Part shown: one piece after another, positions 25,554 through 33,748 of the stretch
Position numbering within the stretch: the stretch's first letter is position 1
Layout of the letters: every line of letters starts with the position of its first letter
DNA from: an uncultured Dysosmobacter sp.
GTDB taxonomy: Bacteria; Bacillota; Clostridia; Oscillospirales; Oscillospiraceae
Length of the DNA stretch: 64,000 nucleotides
Assembly: GCA_934565855.1 (NCBI GenBank)
Contig: CAKTIO010000001.1
Coordinates: 372,001 to 436,000 of the forward strand
Direction of reading: 5' to 3'
Position numbers and translations under genes: made by a program
Notes under the pieces: model-generated
Told to the model about the DNA's origin: nothing
What the model saw: the letters and a program-made list of their open reading frames with translations, nothing else
Database searches by the model: none

Positions 25554-25715
25554 TGCGACAGGTTCCCAAACCCTGTCCAAGCGTTCCGGCTTCCGGGGCG
25601 TTCGTTCGGCAGCTTCTGCCGTTCTCTAAACAAAAAATGGAGGCTGCGCGGTGCCTTTTCCTGCGCTTTTTTCATGTCCTTTTCAGCCTCCAAATCACAA
25701 ATTGGAGGTTTTTTT
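25554..25715 (+). ncRNA. Attenuator-type leader RNA of queT (candidate riboswitch)
   Basis: About 160 bases of untranslated leader. From the 5' end: a GACAGG/CCTGTC hairpin (about 25557-25577), further small stems (CCGG and CGGCAG/CTGCCG, about 25585-25621), then a switch. GGAGGCTG (25639-25646) can pair with CAGCCTCC (25684-25691); alternatively CCTCCAA (25687-25693) pairs with TTGGAGG (25702-25708), followed by seven T's. The second form is a terminator that also hides the GGAGG ribosome binding site of queT. The two forms are mutually exclusive, as in riboswitches. queT genes are often under preQ1 riboswitches; the aptamer class could not be assigned by eye. Confidence 0.7.
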
Positions 25716-26234
25716 ATGCGCAATTCTCAATTTTCCACCCGCCAGATCACCACAGCGGCGGTCATCGCCGCCGTCTACGCGGGACTGACCCTGTTCCTGC
25801 CCATCCCCCAGTACGGCGGCATTCAGCTGCGGGTGGCGGAAGCCATGACGGTGCTGCCCTTCTTCTTCCCCGCCGCCATTCCCGGACTTGCCGTGGGCTG
25901 CTTCCTTGCCAATCTGCTGGGGTCCCCCTTCGTTCTGGACTGGATCTTCGGCACCCTTGCCACACTGCTGGCAGCCATCTGGACCTCCAAGCTGAAAAAC
26001 CGCTGGCTGGCTCCCCTACCCCCGGTCCTGTGCAACATGGTCATCGTGGGGGCGGAGATCGCCTATTTCGCCACGCTGGACGGAGAAGCCTTCTGGTCCG
26101 CTTACGCGCTGAATGCCGTTACCGTGGGCATCGGCGAAGCCATTGCCTGCTATGTGCTGGGCAGCCTGCTACTGCACTATCTCCCCCGGGTCCATTCCCT
26201 GCAAAAATACATGCGCACCCAAAAGCTCGCCTGA
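25716..26234 (+). CDS. queT: QueT family queuosine-precursor transporter
   Basis: Membrane protein of 172 residues with five to six helices, the S-component type of ECF transporters that imports a queuosine precursor such as preQ1 or queuine. The family segment AAVIAAVYAGLTLFLPIPQYG, followed by IQLRVAEAMTVLPFF and PGLAVGCFLANLLGSPF, is intact. The shared ECF energising module (EcfA/EcfA'/EcfT) is not in the window. Control by the leader attenuator is seen in the DNA; preQ1 as ligand is inferred from the family. Confidence 0.9.
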   Translation: MRNSQFSTRQITTAAVIAAVYAGLTLFLPIPQYGGIQLRVAEAMTVLPFFFPAAIPGLAVGCFLANLLGSPFVLDWIFGTLATLLAAIWTSKLKNRWLAPLPPVLCNMVIVGAEIAYFATLDGEAFWSAYALNAVTVGIGEAIACYVLGSLLLHYLPRVHSLQKYMRTQKLA

Positions 26235-26254
26235 AACGGCATCACCCCCTCTCC

Positions 26255-26290
26255 ACAGCCGCATCCCTCCGTTGGATGTGGCTGTTTTTC
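26255..26290 (+). terminator. Terminator after queT
   Basis: ACAGCCGCATCC (26255-26266) pairs with GGATGTGGCTGT (26274-26285), followed by TTTTT. Confidence 0.88.
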
Positions 26291-26350
26291 CGTCCAGCGG
26301 CGGGGAAGTCCGCCGAAAACGGGAATTTTTTCAGATTTTTGAAATCTTTC

Positions 26351-26378
26351 TTGACATTTGCACAAACTACGGTATAAT
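26351..26378 (+). promoter_or_regulatory. Promoter of the rpsF-ssb-rpsR operon
   Basis: Perfect TTGACA (26351-26356) and perfect TATAAT (26373-26378) with a 16-base spacer, as expected for a strongly expressed ribosomal operon. Confidence 0.88.
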
Positions 26379-26455
26379 AATAAGGCTTGCAGTATGCAGG
26401 CAATCCTTGCTCTCATTAGAAAATGAGGGCCATTTGTCCAAAAGGAGGTGCAAAA

Positions 26456-26752
26456 ATGGCTAAGGTTTCCGCCAATTATGAGGTCGTTTACATCATCGAC
26501 CCTGCACAGGGTGAGGAGGGCATTGCCGCCACCGTGGCAAAGTTCAAGACTCTCGCTGAGCAGAATGGCTCCGCTGTCGAGGTCGAAGAGTGGGGCACCC
26601 GCAAGCTGGCTTATCCCATCGACTACAAGACCGAGGGATACTATGTTCTCATGAGCTTCACCAGCGAGCCCGCTTTCCCGAAGGAGCTGGACCGTGTTCT
26701 CGGTATCACCGACGGCATCATGCGTTCCCTGATCACCTGCAAGGGTGAATAA
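26456..26752 (+). CDS. rpsF: 30S ribosomal protein S6
   Basis: Small-subunit protein of 98 residues that binds 16S rRNA as a heterodimer with S18. The family features YEVVYIIDPAQGEEGIAA, EVEEWGTRKLAYPIDYKTEGYYVL and the C-terminal helix are clear. AAAGGAGGTG lies just before ATG 26456. First gene of the conserved rpsF-ssb-rpsR operon. Confidence 0.97.
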   Translation: MAKVSANYEVVYIIDPAQGEEGIAATVAKFKTLAEQNGSAVEVEEWGTRKLAYPIDYKTEGYYVLMSFTSEPAFPKELDRVLGITDGIMRSLITCKGE

Positions 26753-26767
26753 GGAGGCAGCTTCGCT

Positions 26768-27220
26768 ATGCTGAACAGAATCATCCTGATGGGTCGTTTG
26801 ACCCGTGACCCCGAACTGCGCCGTACACAGAGCGGCACAGCGGTGACCTCCTTCTCTCTCGCCGTGGACCGGGATTTCAAGTCCCAGAGCGGTGAAAAGG
26901 AGACGGACTTCATCGACATCGTTGCCTGGCGCAGCACCGCGGAATTTGTCAGCAAATACTTTACCAAGGGTCGTATGGCTGTGGTAGAGGGTCGGCTGCA
27001 GATCCGCGACTGGACGGACCGGGACGGCGGCAAGCGCCGCAGTGCCGAGGTCATCGCCGACAATGTTTATTTCGGGGATTCTAAGCGGGACGGCGCCGAC
27101 AGCGGCTACGCTCCCTCTTATAACAGCGCCCCCGCCGGTCGCAGCAGTGCTGCTCCCGCGGATGGCGGTCATTCCGACTTCGCCGAGTTAGGCGAGGACG
27201 ACGGCGATCTGCCGTTCTGA
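26768..27220 (+). CDS. ssb: Single-stranded DNA-binding protein
   Basis: OB-fold protein of 150 residues that coats single-stranded DNA in replication and repair. N-terminal MLNRIILMGRLTRDPELRRT is typical; the flexible Gly/Ser/Ala tail ends in an acidic DDGDLPF tip that recruits partner proteins. It is the middle gene of the rpsF operon, 15 bases after rpsF. Confidence 0.97.
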   Translation: MLNRIILMGRLTRDPELRRTQSGTAVTSFSLAVDRDFKSQSGEKETDFIDIVAWRSTAEFVSKYFTKGRMAVVEGRLQIRDWTDRDGGKRRSAEVIADNVYFGDSKRDGADSGYAPSYNSAPAGRSSAAPADGGHSDFAELGEDDGDLPF

Positions 27221-27284
27221 TCGGAATTGATGTTTCATTCAAACGCGCGAAAGCACGTCATTCTAAAAAAGGAGGAACTCATCC

Positions 27285-27539
27285 ATGCCTATGGATCGTG
27301 AAAACCGGCCCTCTCGTCCGATGAACCGTGGCAAGCGCCGCAAGGTCTGCCAGTTCTGCGCAGAGAAGTGCGAGCAGATCGATTACAAGGACGCCGCCAA
27401 GCTGCGCCGCTTTGTTTCCGAGCGCTCCAAGATCCTGCCCCGCCGTACCACCGGTACCTGCGCTATGCATCAGCGTCAGCTGACCGAGGCGATCAAGCGC
27501 GCCCGTCAGATCGCACTGCTGCCCTATGTGACGGACTAA
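27285..27539 (+). CDS. rpsR: 30S ribosomal protein S18 (four-cysteine form)
   Basis: Small-subunit protein of 84 residues, partner of S6. The core [21 protein letters not shown] and [20 protein letters not shown] is typical. Near the N-terminus [14 protein letters not shown] and a later TGTCAMHQR supply four cysteines that could bind zinc, a C+ form less common than the cysteine-free protein. AAGGAGGAA precedes the start. Last gene in the operon, followed by a strong terminator. Confidence 0.97.
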   Translation: MPMDRENRPSRPMNRGKRRKVCQFCAEKCEQIDYKDAAKLRRFVSERSKILPRRTTGTCAMHQRQLTEAIKRARQIALLPYVTD

Positions 27540-27554
27540 TCGAGTGCATTTTTC

Positions 27555-27587
27555 AAACAGGTGCTGCGGTTGCAGCGCCTGTTTTTC
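27555..27587 (+). terminator. Terminator of the rpsF operon
   Basis: AAACAGGTGCTGC pairs with GCAGCGCCTGTTT around a short loop and ends in TTTTT. Confidence 0.9.
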
Positions 27588-27600
27588 TATTTCCCGCCTG

Positions 27601-27657
27601 AAAAGCAGCAGCCCGGAACCACGGTCGATTCAACCGGCTCCGGGCTGCTGCTTTTAC
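27601..27657 (-). terminator. Terminator downstream of the HtrA gene
   Basis: AAAAGCAGCAGCCCGGA pairs with TCCGGGCTGCTGCTTTT; on the minus strand the T tract follows the stem, 2 bases beyond the protease stop. It can work in both directions. Confidence 0.85.
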
Positions 27658-27658
27658 T

Positions 27659-29002
27659 TTATCCGGATTGCTGCGTCTCCTCGCCCTGCAGGGTCAGCGT
27701 GACCTCCAGATAGGCACCGTCCCGCCAGACGCGCAGCGTCATTTCCTCTCCGACGCGGTACGCCCTGCGGATGCGCAGCAGGTCTGCGGAGGTCGTTACC
27801 CTCTCTCCGCCCGCCTGCACGATGACGTCATCCTGCCGCAAGCCCGCCAGATCGCCGGCGCCGCCCTCCGTCACGCTGTCGATCCGCGCGCCCTGCGTAC
27901 CGTCCGGCAGGGTGGTGGAAATTTTCTCCACCATGATGCCCAGCCGTGGCTGTGGCTGCACCTTACCGTATTCCAGCAGGTCGTTGACGATATACTGCAT
28001 GGAGCTGGTGGGAATGGCGAAGCCCAAGCCTTCGATACTGGAAAACGCGGAACTCATTTTGATGGTGTTGATGCCCACCACCTGTCCGTAAATGTTAATG
28101 AGCGGACCGCCGGAGTTGCCGGAGTTCAGCGCCGCGTTGGTCTGCACCAGCGTCATGACACGCCCGTCATCCAGCTCTACATCCCGGTTGATGGCGGAGA
28201 CGATGCCATCTGTAAAGGTCCCCCGCAGCTCCACGCCCAGCGGATTTCCGATGGCGTAGACCTTATCGCCCACCACCAGAGAATCCGACGCGCCGATCTC
28301 CGCCGTGGGCAGGTCCTCTCCGTCCACCTTCAGCACCGCCAGGTCATTGTCCTGGTCGCCCGCCACATACATGGCGTTGTCAAACTGCCGGTTATCCGCC
28401 AGAGTGATCTGGCAGGAGTGACCGCCCTCTACCACATGGTAGTTGGTGAGAATATATCCGTCCTGAGAGAGGATCACTCCGGTGCCTACGCTGGCTTCTC
28501 CGCCCTTCAGGTCCACCAGCACCGTCACCACCGCCGGATTGACCCTGGCGTAGATCTCCTGCGCAGTCATGGCGGCACCGTGGTCCGCCCTTGCTGTCAG
28601 GCGCAGCGCCGCCTTCTCCGGATAAACCGGCAGGGAAACGCCCTCTCCGGAGGTATCCTCCGTGTATCCTCCGGGCACTTCGCCCGCAGGCGGCTCCGCC
28701 TGTCCGCGACTCCACAGCCAGATCCCTGCGGACACACCGGTCAAAACCAGCAGGCACAGCAAAAACACCCACAGTCCTCGGCGGTTGCCCCTCCGCACGG
28801 CAGGCGCGCTTTTTTTCTGTCCCGGCAGCGGGCGGTCCTGCACATAATACTCCACGACCTCTTTCCCGTCCTGATGCTGGTAATACTCCACCACCTCGCC
28901 GGGAACCGGCAGTCCCGCCTCCCACAGCTGCGCATCCACGGACTGCCGCACCGGCTCCGTTTCTGTCCCCGTCTCCGGCGTCAGCTTGTCCTGTTCTTCC
29001 AT
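27659..29002 (-). CDS. HtrA/DegP-like S1C serine protease
   Basis: Membrane-anchored protease of 447 residues. A cytoplasmic N-terminal part (about 1-72) precedes one membrane helix (about 76-96); the trypsin-like domain outside has the triad His in TNYHVVEGG, Asp in DNDLAVLKVDG and Ser in NSGNSGGPLI. A PDZ domain (about 350-440, GARIDSVTEGGAGDLAGL) closes the chain. The start overlaps the stop of the sensor kinase by 1 base (TGATG), so regulator, kinase and protease form one operon. Degradation of misfolded envelope proteins is the family role; induction by this two-component system is inferred. Confidence 0.93.
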   Translation of the reverse strand: MEEQDKLTPETGTETEPVRQSVDAQLWEAGLPVPGEVVEYYQHQDGKEVVEYYVQDRPLPGQKKSAPAVRRGNRRGLWVFLLCLLVLTGVSAGIWLWSRGQAEPPAGEVPGGYTEDTSGEGVSLPVYPEKAALRLTARADHGAAMTAQEIYARVNPAVVTVLVDLKGGEASVGTGVILSQDGYILTNYHVVEGGHSCQITLADNRQFDNAMYVAGDQDNDLAVLKVDGEDLPTAEIGASDSLVVGDKVYAIGNPLGVELRGTFTDGIVSAINRDVELDDGRVMTLVQTNAALNSGNSGGPLINIYGQVVGINTIKMSSAFSSIEGLGFAIPTSSMQYIVNDLLEYGKVQPQPRLGIMVEKISTTLPDGTQGARIDSVTEGGAGDLAGLRQDDVIVQAGGERVTTSADLLRIRRAYRVGEEMTLRVWRDGAYLEVTLTLQGEETQQSG

Positions 29003-30450
29003 CAGATCCCCCGCTCCTCAATGACCAGAGAGAAAGTGAATGTCGTTACCCCATCCTCGCTGGTCACATTGATCTTTTCCTTATGCTGCTCCAAAATCGT
29101 TTTTACGATGTAAAGTCCCAGACCCACTCCGTCCTTGTCCTCGCTGCGGGACTTGTCGCTCTTGTGGAACCGCTCGAACAGCAGGGGCAGCTCCTCCGCC
29201 GGAATGGTGTCACCTACATTGCGCACCGTCACCCGGGCTTTCCCGTCGATAGGGGTCACGCCCAGATACAGCGTGGACCCGGCGCGGGCAAACTTCGTGG
29301 CGTTTTCCAGCAGGTTGTAGATCACCTGCGTGATCATATCGTTGTCGCCCAGCACCAGGATCGGCTCGTCCGGAATGTCGGCATTCACATCCAGATCACG
29401 GTCCGTGATTTTTTTCTCCATTGAGATCAGCACCCGGCGCATGCTTTCGCACAGGTCGAAGTGGTTCCCGTTTTTCAGTGGGTCCATCGCCTGAAGCTGG
29501 CTGACATCCAACATCCGCCGCACCAGGCGGGACAGTCTGCGGCTCTCATCCGAAATGATCTGCAAATACTGCCGCTCGTTTTCCGGCGGAATGGTGCCGT
29601 CCAGAATACCGTCCGTATAGCCCGCGATGGTGGTCATGGGCGTTTTCAACTCATGGGAGATGTTGGCAACAAACTCCCTGCGGGAGCGCTCCGTCTGCTG
29701 CAGGGATTCCGCCATGTTGTTGAAGGACGCCGCCAGCTCGCCGATCTCATCGTTGCGCCCGTAGTCGTTCATGCGGATGTCAAAGTCTCCCTCCGCATAG
29801 CGGCGGGTCGCCTGCACCATCTCCCGGATGGGCTGCACCTGCCGCATGGTGGTCACAGAGGATGCCATGAAGGAGATCATCAGCACTACCAGCGCCGTCA
29901 TCATAAACAGTCCCACAAACGCCTTCCACATATTGTCCAGCGCCGTAGTGGTCGCCACGGCAAACACCGCGCCCACAGTCTCTCCGTCCTCCAGCGTAAC
30001 GGGCACGCCCACCATGAAGCGCTTCTGCTGGTAAACACCGTTCAGATCGCTGCGGACGGAGGACTCGCCCTTTTTCAGCGTCTTTTCCATGGTGGATTTT
30101 CCAACCTCCACCACCCGGTTTGCCAGATGCTCGTCCGTTGTCAGAAGGACGTTTCCGTTGGGGTTGCAGATCAAAAAGTCCACATCGGACACACTGGCGG
30201 CAAACGATGCCAGCTGCTGCACCTCTTCCTCGCTGGAAAAGGCGTTGTTGCGCAGATACCCGGCAGAGAACACCGCCACCGCTTTCGCCTTTGCCTGCAG
30301 GTCACCGTCCCGCTGCTGCTTGGCGTAATTATAGCTCAGGGCAAAAAAGGACGCGCCCAGCAGGAACAGCGTCAGCAGCACCATACCGGCGGTAATCACC
30401 ATCTGCCGCCAGTACAGTCCCTGAAATCTCTGTGTAAGCTTTTTCTTCAT
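29002..30450 (-). CDS. Sensor histidine kinase (PhoR/ResE-like)
   Basis: Membrane kinase of 482 residues. Membrane helices lie at about 16-38 and 186-208 with an extracellular sensor of ~145 residues between them. A HAMP segment follows (about 210-262), then the dimerisation domain with the phosphoaccepting His in FVANISHELKTPMTT, and the ATPase with N-box QVIYNLLENATKF, and KDGVGLGLYIVK. The gene lies 6 bases after its response regulator and just before an HtrA protease, suggesting a role in envelope stress. The signal itself is unknown. Confidence 0.93.
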   Translation of the reverse strand: MKKKLTQRFQGLYWRQMVITAGMVLLTLFLLGASFFALSYNYAKQQRDGDLQAKAKAVAVFSAGYLRNNAFSSEEEVQQLASFAASVSDVDFLICNPNGNVLLTTDEHLANRVVEVGKSTMEKTLKKGESSVRSDLNGVYQQKRFMVGVPVTLEDGETVGAVFAVATTTALDNMWKAFVGLFMMTALVVLMISFMASSVTTMRQVQPIREMVQATRRYAEGDFDIRMNDYGRNDEIGELAASFNNMAESLQQTERSRREFVANISHELKTPMTTIAGYTDGILDGTIPPENERQYLQIISDESRRLSRLVRRMLDVSQLQAMDPLKNGNHFDLCESMRRVLISMEKKITDRDLDVNADIPDEPILVLGDNDMITQVIYNLLENATKFARAGSTLYLGVTPIDGKARVTVRNVGDTIPAEELPLLFERFHKSDKSRSEDKDGVGLGLYIVKTILEQHKEKINVTSEDGVTTFTFSLVIEERGI

Positions 30451-30456
30451 GAGTGG

Positions 30457-31170
30457 TTACGCCTTATCCTTCTGCTGTGCCGCCGCGTCTCCACGCAGTT
30501 CAAACTTGTAGCCCACGCCCCAGACGGTCTTCAGGTCCCACTGGTCGCTGACGTTTTCGATCTTCTCCCGCAGGCGCTTGATGTGAACGTCCACCGTCCG
30601 GGAATCGCCGAAATAGTCAAAGCCCCACACCTCGTCCAGCAGCTGGTTGCGGGTATACACCCGGTTGGGGGTGGATGCCAGATGGTACAGAAGCTCCAGC
30701 TCCTTGGGCGGCGTGTCGATCTTCTTTCCGTCCACGATCAGCTCATAGGAATCCAGATTGATGACCAGCTTGTCAAAGGTCAGCTTCTTCTTGGTGTCGT
30801 CCGGGATCTCCGTGCGGCGCAGCACCGCATTGATCCGCGCCAGCAGCTCCTTCATCTCAAAGGGCTTGACGATGTAATCGTCCGCGCCCATTTCCAGACC
30901 GTGGATCTTATCAAAGACCTCGCTTTTTGCCGTCAGCATGATGATGGGCACCTTGGAGGTCTCCCGGATCTTGGCGCACACCGCCCAGCCATCCATCACC
31001 GGCAGCATGATATCCAGCAGGATCAGGTCCGGCACCGCCTTGTTGAACTCCTCGATTGCCTTTCCACCGTCTCCGGCGATCCGGACCTCAAAGCCCTCCT
31101 TTACCAGATACATATGGATCAGCTCTGAAATATTGCGGTCATCCTCCACCACCAGAATATTACGCGCCAT
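30457..31170 (-). CDS. OmpR/PhoB family response regulator
   Basis: DNA-binding response regulator of 237 residues. The receiver domain (about 1-118) has the acidic pair near VVEDDRN, the phosphorylated Asp in LILLDIMLPVMDGW and the Lys in VKPFEMKEL. A winged-helix effector domain follows (about 130-225), with WGFDYFGDSRTVDVHIKRLREKI. First gene of the regulator-kinase-HtrA operon; a promoter-like sequence lies about 60 bases upstream. Confidence 0.95.
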   Translation of the reverse strand: MARNILVVEDDRNISELIHMYLVKEGFEVRIAGDGGKAIEEFNKAVPDLILLDIMLPVMDGWAVCAKIRETSKVPIIMLTAKSEVFDKIHGLEMGADDYIVKPFEMKELLARINAVLRRTEIPDDTKKKLTFDKLVINLDSYELIVDGKKIDTPPKELELLYHLASTPNRVYTRNQLLDEVWGFDYFGDSRTVDVHIKRLREKIENVSDQWDLKTVWGVGYKFELRGDAAAQQKDKA

Positions 31171-31226
31171 AATGCTTCCTCCTGTCTCTTGCTTACCCCG
31201 CCGCGCACTGGCGGCAGATCAATTTT

Positions 31227-31256
31227 ATTATACCGGTCCGGCGGTCCGGTTGTTGA
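31227..31256 (-). promoter_or_regulatory. Promoter of the two-component/HtrA operon
   Basis: On the minus strand TCAACA (31256-31251), 18 bases, then a perfect TATAAT (31232-31227). The -35 box is poor, which fits a regulated promoter. Confidence 0.5.
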
Positions 31257-31270
31257 ATTTTCTGTAAATC

Positions 31271-32413
31271 TTACGCCGTTTCCGTCATTGCCAGCAGATG
31301 GTCGTCCGCTTCTCCTGCCGCCGCTACCAGCGCCCGCAGTCCCGCCGCGCTGACCCGGCTGCCCAGCCAGACCTTTACGGACCTGCCGCTTTTGCCGATC
31401 CGCTGAAGCAGATAGCTGGCGTTAGCGGAGCTGTTCAGCCCGTAGCCGGACCGGTCCAGGTCCGGCGTCAGGCAGCAGTAGCCAGCCGCCCTGGCGCGGG
31501 CGATGCTGTCCTCGTCCCCGTTTTCGATCCAGCAGAAGCGGGTGCGCCGTTCCGCAGCCTGCCACAGCGCCGCGTTCGCCCGCTCCAGCTGCTCCTCCAC
31601 AGGGAGCTCCAGTCCGGCGTCCGCCACCAGCCCCACGGACATTCCCGTACCAACGGCGCGGCGTGCCAGATCCTCCGACGCGGCGATCTCCTCTGCTGTG
31701 AAATAAACCGACGCCTTTACGCCGGTCACATCCAGCGTGTCCAGCAACGCCGCGGTTTTTCCGCTTTCCGCCGCCCGGAAGCAGAGATAAATGGTCTGCC
31801 CGCCCTCTGTAACGGTCGGCTCCTCCTGCGGCGGCTCGGCGGGGTCCTCCTGCGGCTCGGTCCTGCCGCCCTGCTTAGCCGCCAGATAGGCGCTGTATTG
31901 GCTCAGCAGCTGAGACTGCGCCGCATCAATAAACTGCCGGTCCGTCAGCACCGCCTTGTCCGACCGGAGCCGCACCAGATATCCGTTGGACACCCGGGTG
32001 CTGGAATATGCAAAGCCGAAATAATTGGCAATGGCGCCCACCGGCAGGAAGATCACCGAGCCCTTTAAAATCGCCGCGGGTCCCGCCGCGCTGCCGTTTT
32101 CATCCATCACGGTATCGTGGATCAGGTCAAAGACCAGCGCCCGGTTGTTCTGGGCTGGCATCCACAGCGCCATCGTCTGGCTGACCCAGTTCCGGGAATA
32201 CGCCAGCCCCAGCTCATTCAGGTTTGCCGTAAACACAGAGCTTGCCACATACAGGTAGCCACCGGACCAGAAGGGCATGGTGCTGTCGGACAGGTCCATC
32301 AGCTCCTCGTTCACCGCGGTAAAATACACCTGGCTGACCGCCTGCGCCGGCTGGGCAGCGACCTGCACCACCATCAGCAGCACGCACAGCAGCGCGCAGA
32401 GCCTTTTCTTCAT
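31271..32413 (-). CDS. Secreted protein: CuAO N1-like domain plus degenerate deacetylase domain
   Basis: Exported protein of 380 residues with a signal peptide ending near QPAQA. Residues ~30-150 resemble the copper amine oxidase N1-like domain of Gram-positive cell-surface proteins (PFWSGGYLYVASSVF). After a Pro/Glu linker (EDPAEPPQEEPT), residues ~205-375 have the pattern of a polysaccharide deacetylase barrel (KTAALLDTLDVTGVKASVYFTAEEI), but the metal-binding TFDDG and HxxxH motifs are absent, so it is probably a binding domain. ATG 32413 is preferred to GTG 32422, which lies too close to the GGAGG. It neighbours a SpoIID-type protein, suggesting a wall or spore role. Confidence 0.72.
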   Translation of the reverse strand: MKKRLCALLCVLLMVVQVAAQPAQAVSQVYFTAVNEELMDLSDSTMPFWSGGYLYVASSVFTANLNELGLAYSRNWVSQTMALWMPAQNNRALVFDLIHDTVMDENGSAAGPAAILKGSVIFLPVGAIANYFGFAYSSTRVSNGYLVRLRSDKAVLTDRQFIDAAQSQLLSQYSAYLAAKQGGRTEPQEDPAEPPQEEPTVTEGGQTIYLCFRAAESGKTAALLDTLDVTGVKASVYFTAEEIAASEDLARRAVGTGMSVGLVADAGLELPVEEQLERANAALWQAAERRTRFCWIENGDEDSIARARAAGYCCLTPDLDRSGYGLNSSANASYLLQRIGKSGRSVKVWLGSRVSAAGLRALVAAAGEADDHLLAMTETA

Positions 32414-32458
32414 GCCGTTCACCGCCTCCTCTCCTGTTCCGACCCTTTCTGATACATT

Positions 32459-32488
32459 ATTTTATCACAGAAAAACTTTCCTTGTAAA
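32459..32488 (-). promoter_or_regulatory. Promoter of the CuAO N1/deacetylase-like gene
   Basis: On the minus strand TTTACA (32488-32483), an 18-base spacer and TAAAAT (32464-32459), about 45 bases before the start. Confidence 0.55.
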
Positions 32489-32490
32489 GG

Positions 32491-33558
32491 TCACTTCCCC
32501 TGCCAGGTCCTGATCCCGAAGGAGATCCCGGTGTAATAATGCTCCAGGATCTCCTGCCAGCCGGACCCCTGCTTCGCCATCTCGTTGGCGCCGTATTGGC
32601 TCATTCCAACGCCGTGTCCGAAGCCGGTAACGTAAAACACCACGTTTCCGTCCTTCACCTCGATCTCAAAGGACGCTGACCGCAGAGAAAAGATCCTCCG
32701 CACCTCCGCACCCCGGACCGTCACGCCGCCGATGGTCACGGACTGTACGTTGCTTCCCTCCGTCACCGTCAGCCCCGTGACCCATTGCTGCGGAGCGGCG
32801 GAAAAATCCGCCTCCGGATGCGCCTTCAGGAACGTCTCCCGAAACTCTGCCTCCGTCAGCTCCACCCGGCTGTAATAATTGGGGATCTCTCCGCCGTTTT
32901 CCGGACTGGTCACGCTTTGCAGATACGGCAGGTCCTGGGTCCACACCTCGCCGGAGCTTTTGGTCAGTCCCGCCGAGGAGGAGTGAAACACCGCCAGAAT
33001 GGGCTGGTCCTGATAGAGCATGACCTGCCCGTCCGTCATCGACACGGCATTTTCGATCTTCGCCTCGTAAAGCTCCGTCTGCGCACCCCAGTTCTTCGCT
33101 GCGGCATCCTTGTCCAGATACGCCTGACAGCAGGTGGAATCACCGCAGATGTCCGCCGTGTCTCCGTGGTTTCCGCCGTTCTGAAGCTTATACAGGGTGT
33201 ACGTCCGCGCCGCCACCGCTTGTGCGCACAGCGCCTGCTGCTCAAAGGACGCGGGCATTTCTGCCCGCAGCACCGCCTGTAAATATTCGTTCATGGGCAG
33301 CTCCCGCACCTCCTGCCCCAGCAGGACCCGAATAAGGCAGCCGCTGTCCGCCTCTCCGGGCGGCAGGATCTCAATGGTCTCCGGCTCCTGCTCGCCCGCC
33401 GCGCCCCGGCGGATCACCGTCATAGTAAACAGCGGCAGGATCAACAGCAGCGCCAGCAGGAACACCGACATTCCCACATAGGACCGCCAGGAGGCTCCCG
33501 CCCTTCTTTTCACCGGTCTCCGCCGGACCGCCGGTCTTCTCCGCAGATGCTTTTCCAT
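32491..33558 (-). CDS. spoIID: SpoIID/LytB domain protein
   Basis: Membrane-anchored protein of 355 residues. An Arg-rich cytoplasmic stub and one membrane helix (about 25-48) precede the SpoIID domain, with PMNEYLQAVLRAEMPASFEQQALCAQAVAA containing the expected catalytic glutamate, and SSSAGLTKSSGEVW, and the C-terminal GFGHGVGMSQYGANEMA. SpoIID is a lytic transglycosylase that thins the septal wall during engulfment of the forespore. ATG 33558 follows GGGAGGAG at a somewhat long distance; the frame continues upstream to 33633. It could be a paralogue rather than true SpoIID, because spoIIQ or spoIIID are not next to it. Confidence 0.82.
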   Translation of the reverse strand: MEKHLRRRPAVRRRPVKRRAGASWRSYVGMSVFLLALLLILPLFTMTVIRRGAAGEQEPETIEILPPGEADSGCLIRVLLGQEVRELPMNEYLQAVLRAEMPASFEQQALCAQAVAARTYTLYKLQNGGNHGDTADICGDSTCCQAYLDKDAAAKNWGAQTELYEAKIENAVSMTDGQVMLYQDQPILAVFHSSSAGLTKSSGEVWTQDLPYLQSVTSPENGGEIPNYYSRVELTEAEFRETFLKAHPEADFSAAPQQWVTGLTVTEGSNVQSVTIGGVTVRGAEVRRIFSLRSASFEIEVKDGNVVFYVTGFGHGVGMSQYGANEMAKQGSGWQEILEHYYTGISFGIRTWQGK

Positions 33559-33673
33559 TTCACCATCTTCTCCTCCCGCCCCGGACAGGCTTTTTTCCAT
33601 ATCTATGAGCCGTGCCGCGCAAACATGTCCCACAGGCGCGGCATGGAATTCTTTTTATGGACAAGGTCTATCA

Positions 33674-33702
33674 TAGACAACTTCCCGGAAAAGTGGTATA
33701 CT
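33674..33702 (+). promoter_or_regulatory. Promoter of the polytopic membrane protein gene
   Basis: TAGACA (33674-33679), 17 bases, TATACT (33697-33702), about 45 bases upstream of the start. Confidence 0.6.
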
Positions 33703-33748
33703 GAATTTAAATTTTTTACAGAAATCTTCTGATCTGCGAGGTTCTCTC

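Noticed and set aside
25556..25638. Firm preQ1 class I or II riboswitch call
   Set aside because: The GACAGG/CCTGTC hairpin lacks the A-rich tail of class I and the pseudoknot with the ribosome binding site of class II could not be traced by eye.
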